Positions 34,563-43,952 of a DNA stretch of 64,000 nt are shown piece by piece; positions within the stretch are counted from its first letter, which is position 1; every line of letters starts with the position of its first letter. The notes beneath the pieces were generated by a model that saw only the letters and a list, made by a program, of their open reading frames with translations, was not told the DNA's origin and searched no databases. This stretch comes from Photobacterium sp. GJ3 (GTDB lineage Bacteria; Pseudomonadota; Gammaproteobacteria; Enterobacterales; Vibrionaceae). The DNA lies in NCBI RefSeq assembly GCF_018199995.1, contig NZ_CP073579.1, positions 682,001 to 746,000 on the forward strand. Reading direction: 5' to 3'. The position numbers and the translations under genes were made by a program.

Positions 34563-36221
34563 ATGCATTTAAGCAGAATCGAAATTTCAGGATTCAGAGG
34601 GATCAAACGTTTGTCACTGTCCTTCAACCAGCTGACAGTATTGATTGGTGAAAACACCTGGGGTAAATCTTCACTGTTAGATGCGCTCAGTATCGCGCTC
34701 TCACCGGATGCCAAGTTCCATAACTTTCATTTTTCAGATTTTCATGTGGATTACTCTTTAGGGCACACGCAGGTTTCTCAGTTACAAATCATTCTGAAAT
34801 GGGTCGAAGATTATCCGGGAGAACATAAAGCCCGGCGATACAGAGCATTTCAGCCTGTGTGGGTTAATCGTGGTAAAGAAGATAAAGAACTTTATTACCA
34901 GATCAGCAGTCTCCGTGACGAAGACAAAGTCACAACAGAGCGCAATTTTCTGGATACCAGCGGCAACATCATCGGCTGTAAAGAGACCACCAAACTGGTC
35001 AAGCAGCTCATGGTACTGCATCCCATTGTACGTATCCGCGATGCCCGCCAGCTTCGGATTGACGGAGAAGATAAGTTTGAAGATGTTGATCCGGCTTTGC
35101 GCAGTGATATCAACGCACGTATCCAAAGACGACTGGATAACACTTGCCGGCGATTGATGACCCGTCCGGGTCACGTGAGCAGTGAAGAAATCAAAAGCAG
35201 CATTCGGGCTTTGCGGACACTGGTTGATCATTACTTTGCATTTACGCCGCATCACAAAGCATCGCAGCACGAGTACCGTCATGCGCCGGTGCATACCCAG
35301 TATTCACCTAACCCGTTAGAAATGCTGGCTCGTCCGGAGATGACCAAGCAAAACAAACTGGTGCTGATGGGGCTGATCAACGCTTACATCCGTGCCCGCG
35401 GCCCCGTGGAACTGAAACGGATTTCCCGGCCGATTATGACGCTGGAAGATCCGGAAGGCCGGCTCCACCCGATTATCCTGCATCAGGCCTGGGCATTCGT
35501 CGCCAATATGCCGATGCAAAAAATTCTGACCACCAACAGTCCGGAGCTGGCTTCCGTGGTCCCCCTCAAAAGCATTAAAAAACTCAATCGTGAACCGGAC
35601 CAAACGCGCGTATACAGTTTGGATCAGCACAGCCTGAGCCGGGATGAACTGCGGCGGGTTGGCTTTCATGTCCGCCTGCACCGGCCAGGCGCGCTCTATG
35701 CCCGGGCATGGCTGTTGGTTGAAGGGGAAACAGAAGTCTGGCTGCTCAATGAGTTTGCTTATCGCTGCGGCTACAATTTTGCCGCCGAAGGGGTCCAGAT
35801 TATCGAATTTGCACAAAGCGGACTCAAACCCATCATTAAGATTGCAAAGCTGATGGGGATTGAGTGGCATGTGGTGACCGATGGTGACGCTGCGGGTAAA
35901 AAGTATGCTGAAACCGTCCGGCATATGCTGGGCAGTGAATCGGATAAACACCGCTTAACTGTCCTGCCGGATCTGGATATCGAACATTTTCTTTTTAACC
36001 ATGGGTATGAGCCACTCTTCCGCAAGCTTGCGAAAGTGTCCACCGATAACCCTGCGCCGCCGAAGAAAATTATACAGAAGGCGTTAAAGCATCATGCCAA
36101 GCCCGATGTCGCGCTGGCTATGGTCGAATTTACGGACAGCAGTGAAATCGACCATATTCCAACTCTGCTCCGCTGGTTGTTAAAGCGTATGATCGCTTTA
36201 GCGCGTGCTGCAACAGCCTGA
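34563..36221 (+). CDS. ybjD: YbjD, OLD-family ATPase/Toprim nuclease-like protein
   Basis: 552 residues, the same length as E. coli YbjD as I remember it. The N-terminus HLSRIEISGFRGIKRLSLSF leads into Walker A LIGENTWGKSSLLDALS (about 29-45). The ABC-type second half includes PIMTLEDPEGRLHPIIL (Walker B-like) and ILTTNSPEL. The C-terminal Toprim domain has WLLVEGETEVWLLNEFA with Glu and VVTDGDAAGKKYAE with the DxD. OLD proteins act as ATP-dependent nucleases, some in phage defence; YbjD itself has no settled role. It stands alone, with no defence partner next to it. Confidence 0.93.
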   Translation: MHLSRIEISGFRGIKRLSLSFNQLTVLIGENTWGKSSLLDALSIALSPDAKFHNFHFSDFHVDYSLGHTQVSQLQIILKWVEDYPGEHKARRYRAFQPVWVNRGKEDKELYYQISSLRDEDKVTTERNFLDTSGNIIGCKETTKLVKQLMVLHPIVRIRDARQLRIDGEDKFEDVDPALRSDINARIQRRLDNTCRRLMTRPGHVSSEEIKSSIRALRTLVDHYFAFTPHHKASQHEYRHAPVHTQYSPNPLEMLARPEMTKQNKLVLMGLINAYIRARGPVELKRISRPIMTLEDPEGRLHPIILHQAWAFVANMPMQKILTTNSPELASVVPLKSIKKLNREPDQTRVYSLDQHSLSRDELRRVGFHVRLHRPGALYARAWLLVEGETEVWLLNEFAYRCGYNFAAEGVQIIEFAQSGLKPIIKIAKLMGIEWHVVTDGDAAGKKYAETVRHMLGSESDKHRLTVLPDLDIEHFLFNHGYEPLFRKLAKVSTDNPAPPKKIIQKALKHHAKPDVALAMVEFTDSSEIDHIPTLLRWLLKRMIALARAATA

Positions 36222-36250
36222 CAGGCGATTTTGATGCCCGTCTGGCGAGA

Positions 36251-36805
36251 TTACTGCTTTTCAAAAAACAGGGTGACGGTTCCGACATGAAATCCCCATT
36301 TGCTCATGGTTGCGACATTGAACATCCGGACGTCATCCTGCAGGAACATCCAGTCATCAAAGGCAATCTCATAAGTTGTATCACCCACCGGAACGCGCAG
36401 GGTATATTGCCAGTTCAGTGCATTCCCTGCGGTTTTCCCGGTCGCTTCCCCAACAACATCGCCTGCCGTTCCCGAATAACGCCCGTCTGAATGACGCGTG
36501 ATCGTCCAGATCCGTTGTTGCTTTTCGCCATCATCAAACACAAAGTCCTCATTCAGCGTTAGCGTATTCCCTTTGACGGTGCCGAGAATATCAACCGAAA
36601 AGCGCCGGGTTTGTTTGCCACTTCTGTCCTGCAACATCCCCCAGGCTTTCACTTCTCCGTCAAAATAGCTGAACAGATTCAGTGCCGGCCGATGATACTT
36701 GTGGTCGTCAACAGACGTCGAGCAACCGGTCACCAGCAAAGCAACACAAAGCAACATCAATCGCTTCAGATCACGAACAGTCTGAGATCCTGAAATGATA
36801 ATCAT
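36251..36805 (-). CDS. DUF3833 lipoprotein
   Basis: 184 residues. The signal region includes LMLLCVALLVTGCSTS with lipobox VTGC (about residue 28). The mature part has the DUF3833 pattern: NLFSYFDGEVKAWGMLQDRS, RRFSVDILGTVKGNTLTLNE, WTITRHSDGRYSGTAGDVVG and YEIAFDDWMFLQDDVRMFNV. The fold resembles lipocalin-like lipid carriers. A GGAGGAG site precedes ATG 36805. It is the last gene of the eleven-gene operon, so a role in moving or handling modified lipids at the outer membrane is a fair inference. Confidence 0.85.
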   Translation of the reverse strand: MIIISGSQTVRDLKRLMLLCVALLVTGCSTSVDDHKYHRPALNLFSYFDGEVKAWGMLQDRSGKQTRRFSVDILGTVKGNTLTLNEDFVFDDGEKQQRIWTITRHSDGRYSGTAGDVVGEATGKTAGNALNWQYTLRVPVGDTTYEIAFDDWMFLQDDVRMFNVATMSKWGFHVGTVTLFFEKQ

Positions 36806-36832
36806 CGTGGTTATCTCCTCCAGAGAGATGAA

Positions 36833-37351
36833 TTAAACATCCCCAATCAAACGCCTTCTCAGTTCAGGGTATTCGGTTCTGGGTGACAGCCAGATTGAAA
36901 TGAATGCTTTTGCCATTTCCTCATCAGCAACTTCACCAATCACGCGATTGTCACGATAGAAAGTGCCGCCCTCAGCATGCGTGACAAAAATCAGCCGATC
37001 CCCTTTCCTGACATCTGGCCAGATTCCTGCCAACTGACGTAGCCAGCGCTGCCTTTTTCCGGATGAAAAACCCAGTTTCTGCCATTGTTCATCTGTGGCT
37101 TCCAGTAAATCGTCTTTATCGATGTCACGGCGGTACCGAATCACCAGAGCCAGTGGCGTTTGAGCTTCAGACACCTGAACCTCATATCGCCCCGACGGCG
37201 AACGCAGTTGCGAATCATAAATCACCCAAGGCCCCCATTTCAGGGTCGCTTCCCCGACCGTTGGCCACGCCTGCCAGGTTCCGGAAGCGCTGACTTGAGA
37301 AACAATTGCCAGCAGCCCCCCTGCCACAATAGATTTGAACTGACGCATCAT
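36833..37351 (-). CDS. Chalcone-isomerase-like exported protein
   Basis: 172 residues with a signal peptide (MMRQFKSIVAGGLLAIVSQV then SAS). The mature part has the bacterial chalcone-isomerase-like pattern: VGEATLKWGPWVIYDSQLRS, ALVIRYRRDIDKDDLLEATD, DRLIFVTHAEGGTFYRDNRV and IWLSPRTEYPELRRRLIG. Plant relatives of this fold (FAP) bind fatty acids, so a lipid-binding role is plausible. GGAGG precedes the start. Operon member, 27 bases before the DUF3833 gene. Confidence 0.85.
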   Translation of the reverse strand: MMRQFKSIVAGGLLAIVSQVSASGTWQAWPTVGEATLKWGPWVIYDSQLRSPSGRYEVQVSEAQTPLALVIRYRRDIDKDDLLEATDEQWQKLGFSSGKRQRWLRQLAGIWPDVRKGDRLIFVTHAEGGTFYRDNRVIGEVADEEMAKAFISIWLSPRTEYPELRRRLIGDV

Positions 37352-37361
37352 GATTCCTCCC

Positions 37362-37877
37362 TTATGGAAGACGACGAATCCACATCAGTACCACGCCGGA
37401 GAACAGTAACCAGCAGGTACTGACAATCAAAAAAGTCAGCCATTTCCCCAACGGCCACACCACAACCCCCAACTGCAATCCGGCCAGATAACTGCTCGCG
37501 CCCCCCAGACTTCCGGCAATACACAGCACAAGCGGTGACATGCGGCGCAGATTCATCCGTAAAAACCAGAGAAAGCTGCCAAACCCGAACCAGAGCACAA
37601 TAAGCCAGATTGGCAGACTTCCGGCTTCAAACCGGTAAATGCCCGTCCACATCAGCGTTAAGTCCATCAGGCTTCCGGCAATCGCGACCGGAATCACGAA
37701 CTTCAGGCAAGAGGGATACCGCCACCAGCAAACCAGCAGCGCCATCATCAACAGCCACAGTCCGTCGTTTTGTCCCAGCACAGCCAACAGCCAGAACAGG
37801 TTGAATATCAGACCTGCCGCGACCAGCGCTTTCGTTGACAGCGGTGGTGTGAAGAATTGAGGTTTCAAGACGTCCAT
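37362..37877 (-). CDS. DUF2878 inner-membrane protein
   Basis: 171 residues, about five hydrophobic helices, such as ALVAAGLIFNLFWLLAVLGQ and LPIWLIVLWFGFGSFLWFLR. The FNLFWLLAVLGQN and SLGGASSYLAGLQLG segments match DUF2878, a membrane family usually found beside cyclopropane-synthase-like and DUF1365 genes. Biochemical role unknown. It lies 10 bases before the chalcone-isomerase-like gene and 20 after the methyltransferase. Confidence 0.83.
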   Translation of the reverse strand: MDVLKPQFFTPPLSTKALVAAGLIFNLFWLLAVLGQNDGLWLLMMALLVCWWRYPSCLKFVIPVAIAGSLMDLTLMWTGIYRFEAGSLPIWLIVLWFGFGSFLWFLRMNLRRMSPLVLCIAGSLGGASSYLAGLQLGVVVWPLGKWLTFLIVSTCWLLFSGVVLMWIRRLP

Positions 37878-37897
37878 CTCATGTCACTCCATGAAGA

Positions 37898-39133
37898 TCA
37901 GGGCCATTGTGGTCTGCTGGCGAGTACTTGTACCGTGCTGATGGTTTTTTCTTTAAACCCGCCTTCGCAGTAGCACAGGTAATACCGCCACATTCGAATG
38001 AATTGCGTATCGAATCCCTGCTTTTGCAATGTTTCAGTGCTGGCGTTAAAGGCCCGGTGCCAGTCAGACAGTGTTCGGGCATAATCCAGGCCGATATCCT
38101 TCAGATCGCGCAGTACAAAGTCGCTGTGTTTGGTCAGGCTTTGTGCCAGATGCGTGACCGAAGGCAGGAAGCCGCCCGGAAAAATATGTTTCTGAATGAA
38201 ATCAACGCCCTTGCTGTATTGTTCAAAGCGTTGATCCGCAATGGTGATGGCCTGAATGGCCAGTAAGCCACCGGCTTTGAGTAAAGACTGGCACTGACGA
38301 ATATAAGTCGGCAGAAAGGCTTTACCGACGGCTTCAATCATCTCGACTGACACCAGCTTGTCGTATTGCCCTTCCAGATCCCGGTAATCCTGTCGCAGCA
38401 AGGTGATCCGGTCTGCCAGTCCGGCTTCATGCACGCGCGCTTTCGCGTACTCGTACTGTGCGTCTGAAATCGTGGTTGTCGTGACCCGGCAGCCATAATG
38501 TCTGGCGGCATGAATTGCCATAGCGCCCCAACCCGTACCGATTTCCAGCAAGTGATCGTCTGGCTGGAGATCCAACTGACGGCACAATCTGTCCATTTTG
38601 AGCCACTGGGCTTGCTCCAGAGAGGTTTCGTCCGTGTCGTAGATCGCACAGGAATACAGCATATGCGGATCGAGAAAGGTGCGGTAAAACGCATTGCCCA
38701 GGTCGTAATGCGCGAGAATATTCTTCTTCGACCCGGCTTTGTCATTCTTACGTGACAAGTGAAGCCAGCCATCCCGCAGTTTCGTCAGCCAGCTGGTGTT
38801 GGCTTCCAGCCGATCCAGCATGGGGAGATTTCGAGCCAGAACCTGAACCACAACGGTCAGATCAGGTGAATCCCACCAGCCATCGATATAAGATTCGCCT
38901 GCTGCAATACTGCCGCCCTGAAGCAGGCGCTGATACACAGCCGGATTTTTGATCAGGACATGTGCCTGACAATCCGATGCCGCATCCCCAAACCTGTGGG
39001 TTTCTCCCTGACTGTCAACCAGAGTCAGGCCGGCATGACGAAGTTGTTTCAGCAGCTTAAACACCAGGTTTCGGGCCATAGAGCCTTCTTTTTCCCCGGT
39101 GTGATACCTGCTTTTGATTTCTGTATTCGACAT
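37898..39133 (-). CDS. Cyclopropane-fatty-acid-synthase-like methyltransferase
   Basis: 411 residues. The N-terminal part (30-130) has the lipid-binding region of CFA synthases (YQRLLQGGSIAAGESYIDGW). The SAM domain follows: HYDLGNAFYRTFLDPHMLYS, DHLLEIGTGWGAMAIHAARH, VSVEMIEAVGKAFLPTYIRQ and FIQKHIFPGGFLPSV. CFA synthases methylate phospholipid double bonds in the membrane. In light and singlet-oxygen regulons such enzymes are linked with methylated or furan fatty acids. It is not in the usual stand-alone cfa context, so it may make a different product. Confidence 0.93.
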   Translation of the reverse strand: MSNTEIKSRYHTGEKEGSMARNLVFKLLKQLRHAGLTLVDSQGETHRFGDAASDCQAHVLIKNPAVYQRLLQGGSIAAGESYIDGWWDSPDLTVVVQVLARNLPMLDRLEANTSWLTKLRDGWLHLSRKNDKAGSKKNILAHYDLGNAFYRTFLDPHMLYSCAIYDTDETSLEQAQWLKMDRLCRQLDLQPDDHLLEIGTGWGAMAIHAARHYGCRVTTTTISDAQYEYAKARVHEAGLADRITLLRQDYRDLEGQYDKLVSVEMIEAVGKAFLPTYIRQCQSLLKAGGLLAIQAITIADQRFEQYSKGVDFIQKHIFPGGFLPSVTHLAQSLTKHSDFVLRDLKDIGLDYARTLSDWHRAFNASTETLQKQGFDTQFIRMWRYYLCYCEGGFKEKTISTVQVLASRPQWP

Positions 39134-39142
39134 TGTCTCACC

Positions 39143-39955
39143 TTAGCGTTCTGGTTGATTGGTTTGTTCTCTATCCTTGTGCACAGGCAAATGGCCTGAA
39201 CCCGGGTGTCCGTAAAAAGGGACTTTCTTGCGCCAGAGCTTCCAGGCCTGGACATAAATGCCCCAGAGCACTTTCACAGTCTGAACTGGCGTCTGACGTA
39301 ACAACTGCCAGAGCACGCTCGTGCTAAACGTCCGTCTGCGCAGCGCCATGGTCGCGTCCATGACGGTGTCCTGCTTTGCTTTTCCCGCAATGTCCAGGTG
39401 CACAAACACTTGCTTTTCAGGCGGCCTCAACCGCCATAAATAATGCTGAGCCATCGGATTGAAGGGCGACACATGAAAAGCTTTGCCCTGTATCCAGTGC
39501 TTTTCATGCCAATCCGAGACAGCAGGCACAGCGTAATAATGACGCTGGTTCCACGGGGTGTTACTGACCTCAGCCAGTAACCAGCGCCATTCCCCCTGTT
39601 CGTTAAAGCAGTAATACAAATTGATTGGGCTGAAGTAGACGCCGAAGTACCTCAACTGACAAAGCTGCATCACTTTACCGGTCAGCCGCTCTCCGGTTAA
39701 CGCCATGATTTTCTCCTGCACTCTGGTTTTCAGCGGGCCATCCCCTTCATTGCGAAGATAATCCTGCCGCCGCCAGCGGGCCGGGTGATACCAGCGACAG
39801 CCAAACCCCCGAACCTGTTCGGCCAGTGCATCCAGCTCATCCAGATCAATCAGCGGCATAAACATCGGATAGGTAAAAGCATGCTGCGCTGGCGAATAGC
39901 GACGATGCCGCACCTGCCCGACAAAAAGTCCGCTCTGTAACCCTGCCGCACTCAT
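39143..39955 (-). CDS. DUF1365 protein
   Basis: 270 residues. Family landmarks: GLFVGQVRHRRYSPAQHAFT, YPMFMPLIDLDELD, MQLCQLRYFGVYFSPINLYY, AVPAVSDWHEKHWIQGKAFH and VSPFNPMAQHYLWRLRPPEK. DUF1365 proteins almost always sit between an FAD-binding oxidoreductase and a CFA-type methyltransferase, as here. The enzyme activity is not established. It overlaps the FAD gene by 4 bases and ends 9 bases before the methyltransferase start. Confidence 0.92.
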   Translation of the reverse strand: MSAAGLQSGLFVGQVRHRRYSPAQHAFTYPMFMPLIDLDELDALAEQVRGFGCRWYHPARWRRQDYLRNEGDGPLKTRVQEKIMALTGERLTGKVMQLCQLRYFGVYFSPINLYYCFNEQGEWRWLLAEVSNTPWNQRHYYAVPAVSDWHEKHWIQGKAFHVSPFNPMAQHYLWRLRPPEKQVFVHLDIAGKAKQDTVMDATMALRRRTFSTSVLWQLLRQTPVQTVKVLWGIYVQAWKLWRKKVPFYGHPGSGHLPVHKDREQTNQPER

Positions 39956-41241
39956 GACACCAGCTCCAGATGCGAACTCGGATGTCCCTGATCAAGTGCA
40001 GCGATCCCAGCCACGACATCCAGTGCACTGCGAACGCCGTCTTCATGAAAACCGTTGTACCAGTAAGCGCCGCAGAACCAGCAACCCGCTTTGCCGTTGA
40101 TCAAGGCTCGCTGCGTTTGCGCAGCAATGGATTCGTCATGAAACACCGGGTGTGCATATTGAAAACGACGCAGGATCTTGCCGGGATCAATATCTCCGGT
40201 GCGATTCAGCGTCACGCAGAAGGTTTCCGGTGCCTGAATCCCCTGAAGCAGATTCATGTTATATGTGACGCTCGCCAGCCGCCGCTCCCGGTTCGACACA
40301 TCAGGCAGATGGTAATTCCAAGCGGCCCAGGCACGCCGCGATTCCGGCAGCATTCGGGTATCCGTATGCAGAACCACTTCGTTCATCTGATACGGCATGT
40401 CACTCAGGATTTGTTGTTCGGCTATGGTTGGATTGGCCAGCATCGCCAGCGCCTGATCGCTGTGGCAGGCAAAGATCACGTGATCAAAAAGCTGTGGCCC
40501 CTGATGTGTGGTCACTTCAACTTTCGGGCCGAATCGCTGAACCTGCAATACCGGCTCATTCAGACGAATGCGATCGTCAAAATCGCGAACCAGACTCCGG
40601 ACATATTCGCGGGAGCCGCCCGGAATCACATACCACTGCGGACGGTTGGTGATTTCCAGTAACCCATGGTGGCGGAAGAAACGGACAAAAAACGGCAAAG
40701 GGAAAGCGCGCATATCTGAGAGTGTGGACGACCAGATTGCTGCGCCCATCGGCAGAATATAGTTCTGACAGAAGTACTCATCGAAGTTGTGTGCAGACAG
40801 AAACTGCCCAAGCGTCTGATCTGCGACGTCCTCAAGATTCACCGCTCTGGCGAGCTGATTAAACCGCAGAATTTCCCGGATGAAACGATAGAACTTTGGA
40901 TTGAGCAGATTACGACGCTGGGCAAACATCGACCAGGCATCATGACCGTTATATTCAAGACCAATGGCCTCGTTTTGCACACTGAAACTCATTTCCGTAG
41001 CCTGACGCCCGATGCCGATTTCATCCAGCAATTGCTCAAAATTCGGATAAGTCCGATCATTGAAAACAATAAAACCGGTATCAATGGTATAACGGCCGCT
41101 CTCCACCGCAACATCCACGGTCGCAGTGTGACCGCCAATATAATTGTTGGCTTCAAATACGGTGATCTCATGGCTTTCATGTAGCTTCCAGGCGCAGGTC
41201 AGACCCGCAATCCCCGTTCCGATAATGGCTATTTTCATCAT
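39952..41241 (-). CDS. FAD-dependent amine-oxidase-like oxidoreductase
   Basis: 429 residues. It starts MMKIAIIGTGIAGLTCAWKL, an FAD dinucleotide-binding motif, followed by ITVFEANNYIGGHTATVDV and DTGFIVFNDRTYPNFEQLLD. The C-terminal FAD contact includes GCWFCGAYWYNGFHEDGVRS. The family is the NAD(P)/FAD protein conserved with DUF1365 and CFA-like methyltransferases; it is a good candidate for oxidising or desaturating a lipid acyl chain. It overlaps both neighbours by 4 bases. Confidence 0.92.
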   Translation of the reverse strand: MMKIAIIGTGIAGLTCAWKLHESHEITVFEANNYIGGHTATVDVAVESGRYTIDTGFIVFNDRTYPNFEQLLDEIGIGRQATEMSFSVQNEAIGLEYNGHDAWSMFAQRRNLLNPKFYRFIREILRFNQLARAVNLEDVADQTLGQFLSAHNFDEYFCQNYILPMGAAIWSSTLSDMRAFPLPFFVRFFRHHGLLEITNRPQWYVIPGGSREYVRSLVRDFDDRIRLNEPVLQVQRFGPKVEVTTHQGPQLFDHVIFACHSDQALAMLANPTIAEQQILSDMPYQMNEVVLHTDTRMLPESRRAWAAWNYHLPDVSNRERRLASVTYNMNLLQGIQAPETFCVTLNRTGDIDPGKILRRFQYAHPVFHDESIAAQTQRALINGKAGCWFCGAYWYNGFHEDGVRSALDVVAGIAALDQGHPSSHLELVS

Positions 41242-41972
41242 GATTTCCCTGTCATTCGTTTGATGATCGCCAGCTGTAATGACACCGGTAACAGCGACAC
41301 CAGTTTAAGAAACCCACTGAATACCGGTGGGAAGTGAACTTCAGATTTTCTTTTCGCAATGCCTTTCCGGATTTTGTCTGAGGCGTAATCGGTCGAAACA
41401 CGCATCGGCATTTCAAAATCGTTTTTATCCGTCAGCGGCGTTTTCACAAAACCAGGAGAAACCAGTGTAAAAGTGACACCGTCGCGCGCCAGATCGAGCT
41501 TGAGCGTATGGATCAGATACCGCACTGCTGCCTTAGATGCGCCATAAGCTTCGGCTCTGGGTAAAGGCACATAAGCGGCTGTGGAGCCAACAATGGCCAC
41601 ATGCGTGGTTTCGGTAAATCTGGGCTGCAGCGCCTCAAGACAATTCAGGACACCAAAGAAATTGACGTCAAACACCCGCCGGAACAGGGCAACATCGACT
41701 TCGCCATGCTCAATGTATTCGCAGGTGCCCGCATTGAGGATAATCAGACTGGGACGTATCGAAGGATCGCCCAAAGCATCCAGCGTGGCCTGATGGTCCG
41801 CCACATCAAATGCCAATGGGGTAATTCTTTCGCTGACCATGGCCAGCTGATGCAGCTTTTCAGGTGATCGTCCGCAGGCAATCACCTGCCAACCGTCTGC
41901 GGCATAGTCTTTTGCAAGCTGAGCGCCAATGCCTGAGCTGGCCCCGGTAATCAATACTGTCGACATCATCAC
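41238..41972 (-). CDS. Short-chain dehydrogenase/reductase
   Basis: 244 residues. It begins MMMSTVLITGASSGIGAQLA with TGxxxGIG; ILNAGTCEYIEH gives the NAG motif; catalytic Ser is in IVGSTAAYVP and YxxxK is in RAEAYGASKAAV. VSPGFVKTPLTDKN follows. A classic NAD(P)-dependent oxidoreductase; the substrate is likely a lipid-derived carbonyl or alcohol in this operon, by inference. It overlaps the genes on both sides by 4 bases. Confidence 0.92.
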   Translation of the reverse strand: MMMSTVLITGASSGIGAQLAKDYAADGWQVIACGRSPEKLHQLAMVSERITPLAFDVADHQATLDALGDPSIRPSLIILNAGTCEYIEHGEVDVALFRRVFDVNFFGVLNCLEALQPRFTETTHVAIVGSTAAYVPLPRAEAYGASKAAVRYLIHTLKLDLARDGVTFTLVSPGFVKTPLTDKNDFEMPMRVSTDYASDKIRKGIAKRKSEVHFPPVFSGFLKLVSLLPVSLQLAIIKRMTGKS

Positions 41973-42439
41973 AGTCCCGCCTTGATTGATTTCACGACGC
42001 GCCCCAACAGTGGGATGGCCTCGTAAAGCATTTCACCTAAATCGAAATAGTCACGGTGATGAATCACCTGGTTGTCCTGAAACGTCAGGTGGGAACACCC
42101 CTGAACTTCCCGGTGCTGACCCCGGTTGAGCTTGGGATGCGCAAACACCATGGTCCAGACAACGTATCCCTGTGCACCATCTGCCATCGACTGATGAATC
42201 CTGAATTCACAGTGCGTGACGTTTTGGAACAATCGCTGAAAGTAATCGTGCAGAGCAGGCCAGCCTTCAACCCGGTGCGCCGAATCTTCAAACACCACTG
42301 CCGGATGATAAAGCGCTTCAAGGCTGCTTAAATCCTGCTGGTCTAATTGGCTGTATATGCGGACAAACTGCGCCATCACCGAATCTGATGCCGGATTTTC
42401 CTGCCCTTCAATCGCTGAACTTGTGCTGAAATCTTGCAT
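41969..42439 (-). CDS. NTF2-like (SnoaL-type) protein
   Basis: 156 residues. The core has the NTF2-like pattern FVRIYSQLDQQDLSSLEALY, HPAVVFEDSAHRVEGWPALH, RIHQSMADGAQGYVVWTMVF and GCSHLTFQDNQVIHHRDYFD. Such folds act as small isomerases, cyclases or binding proteins. It is a standard member of this gene set in vibrios and related bacteria. It overlaps the SDR gene by 4 bases and lies 47 bases after the restored photolyase stop. Confidence 0.87.
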   Translation of the reverse strand: MQDFSTSSAIEGQENPASDSVMAQFVRIYSQLDQQDLSSLEALYHPAVVFEDSAHRVEGWPALHDYFQRLFQNVTHCEFRIHQSMADGAQGYVVWTMVFAHPKLNRGQHREVQGCSHLTFQDNQVIHHRDYFDLGEMLYEAIPLLGRVVKSIKAGL

Positions 42440-42486
42440 GATGTCTGGCTTCCTTTTTCTGCGCTGACAAAGGGTTTCACCGCGGT

Positions 42487-43952
42487 TCAGGCTTGTTCTG
42501 TAAAGGCTTTCGCCTGCTTGAATGCTTCGATGGCTTTTACCCGGGCCGCCTTGTGGTCCACCATGGGCGGCGGATAATCCAGGCTTTTCACATCCGGCCA
42601 GTCATACGGATTGTGGATGTATTTATCCGGCACTTTTGCCAGCTCTTTGACCCATGTACGGATGAATTCGCCATTTGGATCAAACTTTTTCCCTGCGCCG
42701 TCGGATTAAACACACGGAAGTAAGGTTGGGCGTCTGTCCCGGTTGATGCAGCCCATTGCCAGCCACCATTGTTCGAAGCCAGATCCCCGTCAATCAGCTG
42801 TGACATAAACCACTGTTCACCAGCCTGCCAGTGAATCAGCAAGTCTTTGGTCAGAAAACTGGCCGTAATCATGCGAAGCCGGTTGTGCATCCAACCGGTT
42901 GCTTTGAGCTGACGCATCGCGGCATCCACAATCGGGAATCCTGTCTCGCCGTTTTGCCAACGCTCCAGCGCTGATTGATCCCATTGCCAGTCCACCTGTC
43001 GGGTCCAGTTCACAAACGGCTGTGCCCGGCTCACCTGCGGATAGGCATCAATCAGATGACGGTAAAATTCACGCCAGATAATTTCATTGAGCCAGATAAA
43101 CGGGCCTTGCTCCTGCTTTTCAAAAGCCTCCGGAAATTCATGCAAAACGGCCGACAAACACTGCCTTGCAGAAACTGCCCCGATGGCGAGATAAGGCGAT
43201 AAACCGCTGGTGCCATCCACTGCGGGCAGATCGCGGTGCTCACCGTAATCCTGAACTTTCTCAACGCAAAAACGGATCAGACGCGCCCGGATGTCTTCTT
43301 CTCCGACGGGCCAGTCGCTGCTGTCTCTGAGGGCATATCCCATCCAGCGATCAACTTGCTCGTCACTCAGAGGGGTCGCAAATTTCATGTGTTCAGCATC
43401 ATGGGCTTGCGCTGCTGGCGCAGGCTGAGCAAGTGCCGGGCTGAGATGGAACTGATTCAGCCACTCACGCCGAAATGGGGTGTAGACCTTAAACGGATCG
43501 CCTTGCCGGGTGAGCACACTGCCAGCCGGAAGCACACAGGTATCTTCAAACACACTGAATTTAATCTTTTGCTTTTTCAGTGCCTGACCCACAGCCTGAT
43601 CCCGCAATTTTTCGTTCCATTCATACTGCTTGTTACAAAAGACGTGATCGCACGACCATGCCTCGGCCAGTGCAGCGATGGCAGCCGGAAGCGCCTCAAA
43701 ATCAGCAACCTGCTCAATCCGAAGCGGTATATTGCATTCACTTAACTGTGCCTGGAGCGATATCAGGCGGCGGCGGATCAAATCAATTTGAATCGGCGCT
43801 GTGTCATGAGACGCCCATTGTTCCGGCGTGGCAAAAAAGACGGCAAACACGGGGTTTTTCTGTTTGCAGGCCTGAAGCAGCGCGGTGTTATCAACGACCC
43901 TTAAATCGGCCCGGAACCACATCATGCTGTTGGCGGATTCACGCTTCGTCAT
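42487..43952 (-). pseudogene. phrB: Deoxyribodipyrimidine photolyase, frameshifted near 3' end
   Basis: The gene starts at ATG 43952 (MTKRESANSMMWFRADLRVV). It carries the antenna domain and the FAD-binding helical domain: GTSGLSPYLAIGAVSARQCL, FIWLNEIIWREFYRHLIDAY, TGFPIVDAAMRQLKATGWMH and SNNGGWQWAASTGTDAQPYF. After RVFNPTAQGK the frame breaks at a run of five A (minus strand; T-run 42686-42690). Adding one A restores KFDPNGEFIRTWVKELAKVP and a normal C-terminus ending at TGA 42487-42489. As written the frame continues to a stop at 42588-42590 with a wrong tail. CPD photolyase uses blue light to split pyrimidine dimers. Either a real recent mutation or a homopolymer error. Confidence 0.92.

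Noticed and set aside
34563-36221. YbjD as part of an anti-phage defence island
   Set aside because: OLD-family proteins can be defence nucleases, but this matches the housekeeping YbjD form in length and has no defence partner beside it.
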